Shown piece by piece: positions 1-5,662 of a stretch of 14,607 bases of DNA. The notes under the pieces are model-generated. The model made no database searches. It saw nothing but the letters and a program-made list of their open reading frames with translations, and was not told the DNA's origin. The stretch is from an uncultured Bacilli bacterium. Lineage in GTDB: Bacteria > Bacillota_I > Bacilli_A > RF39 > UBA660. The position numbers and the translations under genes are program-made. Where the stretch lies: positions 1 through 14,607 of the forward strand of contig CAQBKK010000027.1 in NCBI GenBank assembly GCA_948760655.1. Reading direction: 5' to 3'. Positions within the stretch are counted from its first letter, which is position 1; each line of letters opens with the position of its first letter.

Positions 1-1
1 T

Positions 2-169
2 GACCAAGAACTACTTGACAAAACAGGAGGAATTGTCCAAGGAATGAGTGGAAGCCCCATAATCCAAAATGGTAAAATTATCGGGGCAGTGACTCATGTA
101 ATTGTCGATAACGTAAGAACAGGGTATGGAATATTTATAACAACCATGTTAACAGAAGGCGAAAATTAA
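2..169 (+). CDS. spoIVB: SpoIVB serine peptidase, C-terminal fragment
   Basis: Only the last 55 residues are inside the window; the gene enters from the left. The fragment has the SpoIVB signature [12 protein letters not shown], in which the first Ser of MSGSP (residue 16 of the fragment) matches the catalytic Ser of this trypsin-like family. It is followed by the usual IGAVTHV strand and a GYGIFI segment before a TAA stop. SpoIVB is made in the forespore, crosses into the space between forespore and mother cell, and cleaves SpoIVFA so that SpoIVFB can process pro-sigma-K. Both of those targets are encoded about 3 kb downstream in this window. The upstream PDZ domain and the rest of the active site are not visible. 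In many spore formers spo0A follows this gene; here it does not. Identification is from motif recall, without an alignment. Confidence 0.93.
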   Translation, partial: DQELLDKTGGIVQGMSGSPIIQNGKIIGAVTHVIVDNVRTGYGIFITTMLTEGEN

Positions 170-179
170 GCCTTTTTTT
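156..179 (+). terminator. Rho-independent terminator of spoIVB
   Basis: AAGGC (156-160) pairs with GCCTT (170-174), with a 9-nt loop that contains the spoIVB stop codon, followed directly by a run of T (175-179). The stem begins in the last codons of spoIVB. It is short but well placed. Confidence 0.7.
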
Positions 180-196
180 GTATGAATTCTAAATGA

Positions 197-640
197 TGGA
201 ATTTAACAGAAAACTTTTTAACACTACCTTTATATACTGGAACGGTTAAAATGGCTTATGAGACAGGAGCTGACATTATTCCAGTTGCTATTGAACAATA
301 TGGAAATCATTTTTTTGTAAATATAGGTAAAAATATAAGATGGCACTCTAAATATAGTAAACAAATACTAGGAATGAATGAAATGCTTCGTAGTAGAATG
401 GCAACATTAAAATATGAAATATATGAAAATAGAGGAATTTTTATTCGAGATAGTATTACAAAAGATTTTAAAGAGAACTTTGTACAAAATATATTAGATA
501 GATGTCCTTATAATTTTACCAAAGAAGATGCTTATAAGACAATGTATAGAAATGAAACAGCACATTATATTGCAGAACAATTAAAAATAGATCCAGAATT
601 AGTTAGAACGCTTGATAAAAAAATGAAAAATGTAGCGTAA
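197..640 (+). pseudogene. Decayed PlsC-type lysophospholipid acyltransferase (3' part only)
   Basis: Reading from TGG at 197 gives 147 residues beginning WNLTENFL and continuing through GTVKMAYETGADIIPVAIEQY. This is the second half of Firmicute 1-acyl-glycerol-3-phosphate acyltransferases, in which FPEGTWN precedes this stretch. The first half, including the catalytic HX4D motif and FPEG, is missing: the codon before TGG is a TGA stop (194-196), and sequence upstream of it does not resemble the family. An ATG lies in frame at 251 but has no ribosome binding site and would start in the middle of the fold. The rest of the frame is open to a TAA, so the loss looks like a 5' deletion joined to the spoIVB downstream region. 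The intact family makes phosphatidic acid at the membrane. Family recognition is by motif recall. Confidence 0.75.
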
Positions 641-708
641 TAATATGTTTTAGTGGTCTTTGTATTCAAAATTTGTTAGAATATTACTAGATGATAGAGG
701 TGGAGAAT

Positions 709-903
709 TTGGCTAGTGTGTTATTTCCGATAGCAGGCGTTTTCCTGGCAACATTTTTAGTTATTTTGTTTTTTTAAAAGAAGAATAATAAAAATGCAGA
801 AACAAATGCAAAAGAAAAATATCTAAATTTAGGATTTTCAGAATACATATCAAAACCTATAAATGTAGTAACTATGCAAGAAATTATAAATAAATACCAA
901 TAA
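709..903 (+). pseudogene. Remnant of a hybrid histidine kinase / response regulator
   Basis: A start-like TTG at 709 follows a good ribosome binding site (AGAGGTGG, ending 6-7 nt upstream). It opens a hydrophobic helix (SVLFPIAGVFLATFLVILFF) like the first membrane segment of membrane sensor kinases. The frame hits TAA at 775-777, then continues in the same frame KKNNKNAETN and directly into AKEKYLNLGFSEYISKPI and MQEIINKYQ before a second TAA. The latter part resembles the end of a receiver (REC) domain, where the Lys-Pro of SKPI is the conserved receiver Lys. The simplest reading is a large in-frame deletion fusing the N-terminal helix to the tail of the receiver, plus a nonsense change (TCA to TAA would restore Ser). 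The kinase core is gone, so no function is expected. The family call rests on two short stretches. Confidence 0.6.
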
Positions 904-950
904 ATTTCCAAAAGATTAATTTTTAAGAAAAAACTCTTTAAAAAGCAAAA

Positions 951-976
951 AGATGTCAGCACCCGACATTTTTTTT
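951..976 (+). terminator. Terminator hairpin downstream of the kinase remnant
   Basis: ATGTC (953-957) pairs with GACAT (965-969) around a 7-nt loop, extended by a wobble and A-T pairs, and followed by eight T (969-976). An A-rich run lies before the stem, so it could also work weakly in the opposite direction. It separates the pseudogene region from the SPOR-radC operon. Confidence 0.65.
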
Positions 977-984
977 AAATGTTA

Positions 985-998
985 TTTGTTATAACAAA
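985..998 (+). promoter_or_regulatory. Perfect 14-bp palindrome upstream of the SPOR gene
   Basis: TTTGTTATAACAAA is a perfect palindrome centred between 991 and 992, 15 nt before the start codon at 1014 and just after the terminator at 951-976. It contains TATAAC (990-995), which could serve as a -10 element, but no good -35 is seen and transcription would then start at the ribosome binding site (about 1002). It may be an operator or simply AT-rich chance. Confidence 0.3.
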
Positions 999-1013
999 GT
1001 CAGGTGATATAAT

Positions 1014-1442
1014 ATGAAAAAATACTTAAAAATCATTCTATTTTCTTGTTTAGTAGGTTCAATACTCGCTGGGGCTTTCTTTTTTAATATCAAAGAAAAA
1101 GTAAATGCAAGAAATAAACCCATTTTATATGCCTTTCAAGTCGGTGTATTTAAAAATCGAGATAACGCCAATAATTTTAAAGCTCGTTATACAACTGCTC
1201 GCGTTCTATTTGATAAAGAATATTATCGTGTGTTTATTGGAATTACCAAAGACAATAAAGAACTACTTACCAGTCTTTTCGATGCCCAAAATCTAAGCTA
1301 TTACATAAAAGAAATAGAAGTAAATAATGAAAATTTCTTAGAAACTATACAAAAATATGATGATTTATTAACCAAAACAGGAGAAGAAAACAAAATGATG
1401 GTAATTAAAAATATGTTAGAAAGCATGCCAAATGAATTATAA
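1014..1442 (+). CDS. Membrane-anchored SPOR-domain protein
   Basis: The product has 142 residues. Residues 5-25 form a single membrane helix after a KK start, so it is likely anchored with the C-terminus outside. Residues 38-103 look like a SPOR domain: YAFQVGVFKNRDNANNF, then an aromatic strand DKEYYRVFIGIT, the pattern of SPOR domains, which bind peptidoglycan lacking stem peptides at septa and in sporulating cells. A helical tail (about 104-140) follows. The start is ATG at 1014, with AGGTGAT six nt upstream. It overlaps radC by 11 nt, so the two are likely translationally coupled. It is shorter than most SPOR proteins and has no catalytic domain. Its exact partner is unknown; involvement in engulfment or septal wall work is inferred from the domain and neighbours. 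Confidence 0.75.
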   Translation: MKKYLKIILFSCLVGSILAGAFFFNIKEKVNARNKPILYAFQVGVFKNRDNANNFKARYTTARVLFDKEYYRVFIGITKDNKELLTSLFDAQNLSYYIKEIEVNNENFLETIQKYDDLLTKTGEENKMMVIKNMLESMPNEL

Positions 1443-2112
1443 AATAAAAGATCTACCCCTAGACGAACGCCCGCGAGAAAAATTAAAAGAGAAAGGAGCA
1501 GAAAACCTATCCAATGAAGAATTAATCGCTATCCTACTAAGAACAGGTTCTAAAGAAGAATCTGTAAAAGACTTAGCCATTCGTGTAATCAAAAATGTAA
1601 GTCATTTTCAAGACTTAAATACTTTATCCTATCGAGATTTAATCAATTTAAAAGGAATAAAAGAAGCAAAAGCGATAACTCTGATTGCAGCCATTGAATT
1701 AGGAAGAAGACTGGCCAACCCAGAAAAAATAACCAAACTAAAAATAACCAACGCCGAAATTTTATACAATCACTTTCGCCTAAAAATTCTTTCCACCAAA
1801 CAAGAAAAATTATTCTGTGTGTTCTTAAACACCAAAAACGAAGTGATTACTTACGAAACAATATTTATAGGTACACAAAATAAAAGCATCACCCATCCTA
1901 GGGAAATATTCCATGCTGCCCTAAAAAATAGTGCTGTAAAAATTATCATCCTTCATAATCATCCTACTGGAGACCCAACGCCCAGTGAAGAAGATATTAA
2001 ATTCACTAGAGAAATAAAAAGTATTGCAGAATTACTTAAAATTCCTTTAATGGATCATATCATCATTGGAGAACATACGTATTTTAGTTTTTTTGACCAT
2101 GAAATGCTTTAA
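1432..2112 (+). CDS. radC: RadC family JAB/MPN-domain protein
   Basis: The product has 226 residues, the usual RadC length. The N-terminal part carries the family opening (KIKDLPLDERPREKL) and LLRTGSKEESV, then a helix-hairpin-helix-like stretch LKGIKEAKA at 73-81. The C-terminal JAB/MPN domain has the metal-binding signature HNHPTG (H175, H177) and D188 within PSEED. The family was named for DNA repair, but its biochemical role is unsettled; the JAB fold suggests a metallo-hydrolase. The ATG lies inside the end of the SPOR gene and has no strong ribosome binding site, which suggests coupling to that gene. In B. subtilis radC also stands immediately before the mre genes, as here, except that mreB is missing between radC and mreC. 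Confidence 0.95.
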   Translation: MNYKIKDLPLDERPREKLKEKGAENLSNEELIAILLRTGSKEESVKDLAIRVIKNVSHFQDLNTLSYRDLINLKGIKEAKAITLIAAIELGRRLANPEKITKLKITNAEILYNHFRLKILSTKQEKLFCVFLNTKNEVITYETIFIGTQNKSITHPREIFHAALKNSAVKIIILHNHPTGDPTPSEEDIKFTREIKSIAELLKIPLMDHIIIGEHTYFSFFDHEML

Positions 2113-2151
2113 TTTTTTCGAAAATCACCATACTATAACTAGGTGAGTAAG

Positions 2152-2820
2152 ATGACAAAAAAGCAAAAAGCACTAATCTATATATTAATAATTATATCTT
2201 TACTTTTAAAAGAAGAAGTATATAAACTTCTTTTCAAAAGAGATTTAAAATACCAAACCTATACCGCCATTTGTAACATAAAAAATAAAACAATAGAAGA
2301 AAAATACCAAGAATTAGTAGAAGCGTATGAGTATGAAGATACAGTAAATTATAATGTAGAAGCATCAAAAATACTATATCGAAATATCTACAATCTAAAC
2401 GATACCATTACCATTTATAAAGGAAGTAATAGTGAGATACACGAAAAAAACCTCGTAATTAATGAAGAAGGGCTGGTAGGAATTGTAAAAAAAGTAAACA
2501 AAGAAAGTAGTGAAGTGGATCTTCTTCTAAAAGAGAATATAAACCTATCGGTAAAAATCAACGATAGCTATGGAATTTTAAAATACAAAGAAAATAAACT
2601 CGTCGTAGAAGGAATAAATAATAAAGCAACAATAAAAGAAGGAGACAAAATAACGACCAGTGATATATCCATATATCCAGAAAATATTTTAGTTGGCTAT
2701 ATCAGCGAAATAACAGACAATAACTACGAAATAGAAAAATTAATTACAGTTACTCCTGCTGTAAACTTTGAAAATTTAAAATATGTAAGTATTATAAAAG
2801 ATTTACGAGGTGAGAAATGA
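2152..2820 (+). CDS. mreC: Rod shape-determining protein MreC
   Basis: The product has 222 residues from ATG 2152. An in-frame GTG at 2143 is rejected as start because it lies inside the ribosome binding site AGGTGAG (2141-2147), which serves ATG 2152. A membrane helix (about 6-20) is followed by a charged helical segment (about 40-65) and then the beta-rich MreC domain, with the recognisable stretches NEEGLVGIVKKV, NLSVKINDSYGIL and EGDKITTSD...ENILVGYI. MreC is an extracytoplasmic scaffold of the elongation machinery, linking MreB/RodA/PBPs. It is shorter than B. subtilis MreC (about 290 residues). The gene is preceded by radC, not mreB, so any mreB must lie elsewhere. Its stop overlaps mreD (ATGA). 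Confidence 0.9.
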   Translation: MTKKQKALIYILIIISLLLKEEVYKLLFKRDLKYQTYTAICNIKNKTIEEKYQELVEAYEYEDTVNYNVEASKILYRNIYNLNDTITIYKGSNSEIHEKNLVINEEGLVGIVKKVNKESSEVDLLLKENINLSVKINDSYGILKYKENKLVVEGINNKATIKEGDKITTSDISIYPENILVGYISEITDNNYEIEKLITVTPAVNFENLKYVSIIKDLRGEK

Positions 2821-3191
2821 TTTTTCTCTATTTTCTTTTAGACATAGCATTTTATAACTATACTTCCTGCCAAACAGCCCTATTTTTACTAGCAATTTTA
2901 GAAAAATGGGAAAATAAATACATCCCCATACTGGCTTCTATTTTCTTTGATTACCTATTACACATGAGAGGAAGATTTGCTCTTATATTTATAATGCTAT
3001 ATCTATTGAATAAATATCTAAAAGTAACAAAAAATACCATAGCAAAAAGGATATTCCAGTTTTCTATTCTCTTATTTTTCTACACATTGTTTGTGTTTCT
3101 AATGTACCATAAATGGACTTGGAATCTAAGTGGTCTTTTAGTCACCTTCTTCTTTGTAGTTTTTAGTTATAAAAAGAAATCTATTTCATAA
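2817..3191 (+). CDS. mreD: MreD-like membrane protein
   Basis: The product has 124 residues, almost entirely hydrophobic, with about four membrane helices (roughly 2-26, 35-47, 51-67 and 80-118, the last probably two). It has no catalytic motif. Identification rests on position directly after mreC (ATGA overlap, ribosome binding site GAGGTGAG upstream), on topology, and on the FFDYLLHMRGRFALIF stretch, which resembles MreD inner helices. It is short for MreD (about 160-170 residues). MreD works with MreC in lateral wall elongation. Its last codons and stop form the 5' arm of a hairpin that overlaps the spoIVFA ribosome binding site, which suggests that translation of spoIVFA depends on mreD. 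Confidence 0.75.
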   Translation: MIFLYFLLDIAFYNYTSCQTALFLLAILEKWENKYIPILASIFFDYLLHMRGRFALIFIMLYLLNKYLKVTKNTIAKRIFQFSILLFFYTLFVFLMYHKWTWNLSGLLVTFFFVVFSYKKKSIS

Positions 3192-3205
3192 AATGAAATA
3201 GGTGA
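3181..3205 (+). promoter_or_regulatory. Hairpin over mreD stop codon and spoIVFA ribosome binding site
   Basis: CTATTTCAT (3181-3189) and ATGAAATAG (3193-3201) form a perfect 9-bp stem with an AAA loop. The 5' arm is the last codons of mreD plus the first base of its TAA (3189-3191). The 3' arm takes in the first two bases of the spoIVFA Shine-Dalgarno AGGTGA (3200-3205). No T run follows, so it is not a terminator. A ribosome finishing mreD would open it. Confidence 0.5.
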
Positions 3206-3209
3206 TACT

Positions 3210-3842
3210 ATGGATAATTTAGCAATAGAAGCCCTAAATCGAATGAAAAGTAAAAGAAAAAACTTAGTAAAAGAAGATAAAAAGAAAAAAAATGTACCAC
3301 CCTCTAAATATATAGCCAATCTTTTTACTAGAACACTTTTAAGTGTAATCATGTGTTTACTCTGTGCTATATTTATAAACATAAGTGATAAAAATCTCAT
3401 CTTCTTTAAAGATCACTTTCTAAACGACACATTAGCTTTCAATAAAATTAATGACTTTTATACCAAATACTTTGGAAATGTCATCCCCGAAAAATTAGCA
3501 AACAATATAAATACCATTCCAGTTTTTGAAAATCAAGGAAATTACAAAAATATAGTAGAAGAAGGAGATTCTTATAAAGTAGAACTTACAAGTAATGTAT
3601 TTTCTTATTTAGAAAGTGGAGTAATTGTGTTTTTAGGAGAAAAAGAAGGATTTGGAAAAACAATTATTGTCCAGGGCATAGATGGAGTAGATATTTGGTA
3701 TTCCAATATAGAAAATTACAACTGTACTCTTTACGATTATGTGGAAAAAGAAAGCATTGTAGGAGAATTTAAAGAAAATACAGCAGTTTTAACCTTTATA
3801 GAAGATGGGAAATCAATATCCTATGAAAACTATCTTTCCTAA
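3210..3842 (+). CDS. spoIVFA: SpoIVFA-like regulator of SpoIVFB (degenerate LytM fold)
   Basis: The product has 210 residues. A basic cytoplasmic N-terminus (1-41, many Lys) precedes one membrane helix (42-58); the rest should face the space between mother cell and forespore. Residues about 137-205 resemble the M23/LytM fold (VIVFLGEKEGFGKTIIVQGIDGVDIWYSNIE), but the zinc ligands expected in active peptidases are absent, as in B. subtilis SpoIVFA. That protein holds SpoIVFB inactive until SpoIVB cuts its outer domain. Start ATG 3210 has AGGTGA four nt upstream, partly paired in the hairpin above. The reading frame overlaps spoIVFB by 20 nt. The call depends strongly on position before the SpoIVFB protease; sequence alone would give only a membrane-anchored LytM-like protein. 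Confidence 0.8.
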   Translation: MDNLAIEALNRMKSKRKNLVKEDKKKKNVPPSKYIANLFTRTLLSVIMCLLCAIFINISDKNLIFFKDHFLNDTLAFNKINDFYTKYFGNVIPEKLANNINTIPVFENQGNYKNIVEEGDSYKVELTSNVFSYLESGVIVFLGEKEGFGKTIIVQGIDGVDIWYSNIENYNCTLYDYVEKESIVGEFKENTAVLTFIEDGKSISYENYLS

Positions 3843-4605
3843 ATTTAAAATCAATAATATAAGTTATTTTGTTTTTCTCTCCTTTTTGTTAACTGGATAC
3901 ATAAAAAATGCTCTTTTAATTTTTTTAATTATTCTTGTCCATGAACTGGGGCATGTCTTATTCATTCGAGCCTTTCTATATGAAATAGAATGTGTAGAAA
4001 TATTTCCTTTCGGAGGGATGACTACCACCAAAAATAAACCCATAAATAGTCCTATTAACAAAGATATAATCATCTATTTTGGTGGAATTTTCTTTCAAAG
4101 CTTATTGTATGGTATCTTTTTTTTCCTCTACAAAGAAGGAGGAATAAGTACTAGCACCTTTCAAATTTTTAATATGTACAACAAAAGTATCTTCCTATTC
4201 AATCTTCTTCCGATAAGACCCTTAGATGGTGGAGAAATACTAAATCTTTTTTTAGAAAAATATACATCATATAAAAATGCCTTCCACGTAACCAACGTAA
4301 TCTCTCTAATTGTTTTGGTAATATTTAGCATTTATACAATAAAAAGTGGTTTAAATAATTACATTGTTATCTTTTTTTTACTCTATAAAACCTCTATTTA
4401 CATAAAAAGAAAAGCAATCTATCAAAATAAATTTCTTTTAGAACGTTACCTTTATACATTTCCCTATAAAAAAATAGAACATGATGAAATAGAAGAGGTA
4501 GATTGTCTGAAAAAAGAAACACTTCATTTTTTCAAAAAACAAAACAAATACGTTCATGAAAAAGAAATATTACAGCGAAAATTTGACATTCATGACTATT
4601 TTTGA
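3823..4605 (+). CDS. spoIVFB: SpoIVFB site-2 intramembrane metalloprotease
   Basis: The product has 260 residues from ATG 3823. An in-frame ATG at 3805 would add six residues but has no better ribosome binding site; 3823 matches the B. subtilis N-terminus length better. It is a multi-pass M50 protease with the zinc motif HELGH (residues 40-44), FPFGG, and the third ligand in NLLPIRPLDGG (D135). In the mother cell SpoIVFB cuts pro-sigma-K within the outer forespore membrane after release from SpoIVFA. The tail after the last membrane helix is about 60 residues, shorter than the CBS-containing tail of B. subtilis SpoIVFB (288 residues in all). A sigma-A promoter for rplU lies within the last codons, and the stop codon is part of it. 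Translation is probably coupled to spoIVFA. Confidence 0.93.
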   Translation: MKTIFPKFKINNISYFVFLSFLLTGYIKNALLIFLIILVHELGHVLFIRAFLYEIECVEIFPFGGMTTTKNKPINSPINKDIIIYFGGIFFQSLLYGIFFFLYKEGGISTSTFQIFNMYNKSIFLFNLLPIRPLDGGEILNLFLEKYTSYKNAFHVTNVISLIVLVIFSIYTIKSGLNNYIVIFFLLYKTSIYIKRKAIYQNKFLLERYLYTFPYKKIEHDEIEEVDCLKKETLHFFKKQNKYVHEKEILQRKFDIHDYF

Positions 4606-4611
4606 TAAAAT
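4583..4611 (+). promoter_or_regulatory. Sigma-A promoter for rplU-prp-rpmA
   Basis: TTGACA (4583-4588) matches the -35 consensus exactly. A 17-nt spacer ends in TGA, and TAAAAT (4606-4611) is the -10 with an extended TG. The promoter lies in the end of spoIVFB, whose TGA stop is the extended -10. The expected start is near 4618, leaving a leader of about 98 nt before rplU. This uncouples ribosomal protein expression from the sporulation genes. Confidence 0.85.
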
Positions 4612-4617
4612 TTATTA

Positions 4618-4715
4618 CGTTTGAAAGGGCTTTCCTGGAAAAACCGCATAGAAAAGGTTAGAAACTAATAATTAGTGCCTTAATAGCGCGTCTTAAATAA
4701 AAAAGGAGGTATGAA
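4618..4715 (+). promoter_or_regulatory. Structured rplU leader (candidate L21 leader RNA)
   Basis: The untranslated leader between the promoter and rplU can fold. ACTAA (4664-4668) pairs with TTAGT (4672-4676) around a TAA loop; AAGG (4654-4657) pairs with CCTT (4678-4681); and CGC (4645-4647) can pair with GCG (4686-4688), closing the structure. A free strong ribosome binding site GGAGGT (4705-4710) follows. Firmicutes carry a known L21 leader motif at this place, believed to let a ribosomal protein of the operon control its own synthesis. The match here is by position and structure only; the family consensus was not compared. Confidence 0.6.
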
Positions 4716-5018
4716 ATGAAAGCTATATTCGCAACAGGTGGAAAACAATATTATGTAACAGAAGGCGATACAATCTACGTAGAAAAACTAGATGTAGAAG
4801 CAGGTAAGGATGTTACATTTGACACTGTTTTATTTGTAGATGGTAAAGCAGGTTCTCCCTATGTAAGTGGTGCAAAAGTAGTTTGTACTGTTGAAAAACA
4901 TGGAAGACAAAAAAAGATTGTTGTTTTCAAATACAAACCTAAAAAGAAATATCGTAACAAACAAGGACATAGACAACCATATACTAAACTTGTTGTTAAA
5001 AAAATTGAAGTTAAATAA
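4716..5018 (+). CDS. rplU: 50S ribosomal protein L21
   Basis: The product has 100 residues, the normal bacterial L21 length. It opens with [18 protein letters not shown], the usual L21 start, and contains [18 protein letters not shown] and the basic rRNA-binding signature [19 protein letters not shown], which binds 23S rRNA. The start follows a strong GGAGGT. An out-of-frame ATG at 4711 is ignored. It is the first gene of a three-gene operon with prp and rpmA, which it precedes by only 2 nt. No oddities. Confidence 0.98.
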   Translation: MKAIFATGGKQYYVTEGDTIYVEKLDVEAGKDVTFDTVLFVDGKAGSPYVSGAKVVCTVEKHGRQKKIVVFKYKPKKKYRNKQGHRQPYTKLVVKKIEVK

Positions 5019-5020
5019 GT

Positions 5021-5335
5021 ATGATTTGTGTAGAAATAACAAAGAAAAATAACCAAGTAAGTGCTATTAAAATATCGGGACATTCTGGCTATGCAGAAAG
5101 TGGAAGTGACATTGTCTGTGCTGCGGTATCTAGTATCGTAACAACTTCCATCAATGGAATTTTAAGCTTTAAAGAAACGATTCAAGTAACAAAGCCAGAA
5201 AATCCTTTAGAAATGAAAGTAATAGAATACGATGAAATAACGAGTGTTTTAATAGACAATATGCTTACACTTTTAAAAGAAGTAGAAAAAGAATACAAAA
5301 AATACATAAGAATGGAGGAGAAACACGAATGCTAA
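5021..5335 (+). CDS. prp: Ribosomal-processing cysteine protease Prp (YsxB)
   Basis: The product has 104 residues. It shows the family pattern [19 protein letters not shown], with the catalytic His at 21 and Cys at 33. Prp removes the N-terminal leader of ribosomal protein L27 in Firmicutes and is encoded between rplU and rpmA, exactly as here. The substrate gene overlaps it by 7 nt, and the L27 encoded there has a matching cleavable leader. The start is 2 nt after the rplU stop, with no strong ribosome binding site of its own apart from the end of rplU, which suggests coupling. Confidence 0.95.
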   Translation: MICVEITKKNNQVSAIKISGHSGYAESGSDIVCAAVSSIVTTSINGILSFKETIQVTKPENPLEMKVIEYDEITSVLIDNMLTLLKEVEKEYKKYIRMEEKHEC

Positions 5336-5613
5336 AGTTTAAATTAAACATCCAATTATTCGCGCACGTTAAAGCCCAAGGTTCTACAAAAAACGGCCGT
5401 GATAGTGCTGGTAGACGTTTGGGAGCAAAAGTAAGCGATGGAGAATTTGTAAGTGCTGGCTCTATAATCTATCGTCAAAGAGGAACAAAGATTTATCCTG
5501 GAACGAATGTTGGAATGGGAAAAGACCATACACTTTTTGCCAAAATCGATGGAATTGTGAAATTTGAAAGATTAGGAAGAGATAAAAAGAAAGCAAGTGT
5601 TTACGAAAAGTAG
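5329..5613 (+). CDS. rpmA: 50S ribosomal protein L27 with cleavable leader
   Basis: The product has 94 residues. The body has the L27 hallmarks [34 protein letters not shown] and GKDHTLFA. The first 11 residues ([11 protein letters not shown]) are the Firmicute leader that Prp removes. Cutting after F11 leaves AHVKAQGST, which matches the mature N-terminus of E. coli L27 (AHKKAGGST), the part that reaches the peptidyl-transferase centre. The leader has QLF where QFF is usual. A ribosome binding site (GGAGG) lies in the end of prp, and the start overlaps prp by 7 nt. The last codons form the 5' arm of the operon terminator, and the TAG stop is the first part of a -35 element for the next gene. 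Confidence 0.97.
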   Translation: MLKFKLNIQLFAHVKAQGSTKNGRDSAGRRLGAKVSDGEFVSAGSIIYRQRGTKIYPGTNVGMGKDHTLFAKIDGIVKFERLGRDKKKASVYEK

Positions 5614-5623
5614 ACACTTTTTT
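5595..5623 (+). terminator. Rho-independent terminator of the rplU operon
   Basis: AAGTGTTTAC (5595-5604) pairs fully with GTAGACACTT (5610-5619), with one T-G wobble, around a GAAAA loop, then a T run. The 5' arm is the end of rpmA, and the 3' arm contains the -35 of the next promoter. Confidence 0.88.
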
Positions 5624-5643
5624 AAATTTGTGCTATAATAAAA
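5597..5643 (+). repeat. 47-nt direct repeat, copy 1 (rpmA end, terminator, promoter)
   Basis: Ungapped match at 39 of 47 positions to 6306-6352. It holds the codons for VYEK and the stop of rpmA, the hairpin, the -35 TAGACA and the -10 TATAAT. The two copies bracket the HD-like gene. Confidence 0.8.
5611..5639 (+). promoter_or_regulatory. Sigma-A promoter for the HD-like gene
   Basis: -35 TAGACA (5611-5616), 17-nt spacer, -10 TATAAT (5634-5639) with an extended TG at 5631-5632. The -35 starts with the rpmA stop codon and sits in the 3' arm of the terminator. The expected start is near 5646, before the ribosome binding site AAGGAG (5651-5656). Confidence 0.8.
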
Positions 5644-5662
5644 CACAAAAAAGGAGAAATAT

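Noticed and set aside
194..196. TGA before the acyltransferase remnant read as Trp (alternative code)
   Set aside because: TGA ends mreC, spoIVFB and hsdM, and Trp is encoded by TGG throughout; upstream sequence does not continue the family.
251..640. 129-residue open frame as an intact gene
   Set aside because: It starts inside an acyltransferase fold, has no ribosome binding site, and homologous sequence continues upstream to 197 before a stop; it is a remnant.
774..962. 62-residue minus-strand frame
   Set aside because: Low-complexity hydrophobic shadow of the kinase remnant, without a ribosome binding site.
2129..2136. CATACTAT as a sigma-E type -10 before mreC
   Set aside because: It resembles the sigma-E -10, but transcription would begin within the mreC ribosome binding site, and no good -35 is seen at the right distance.
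2143..2151. GTG start for mreC
   Set aside because: The GTG is part of the Shine-Dalgarno AGGTGAG serving ATG 2152.
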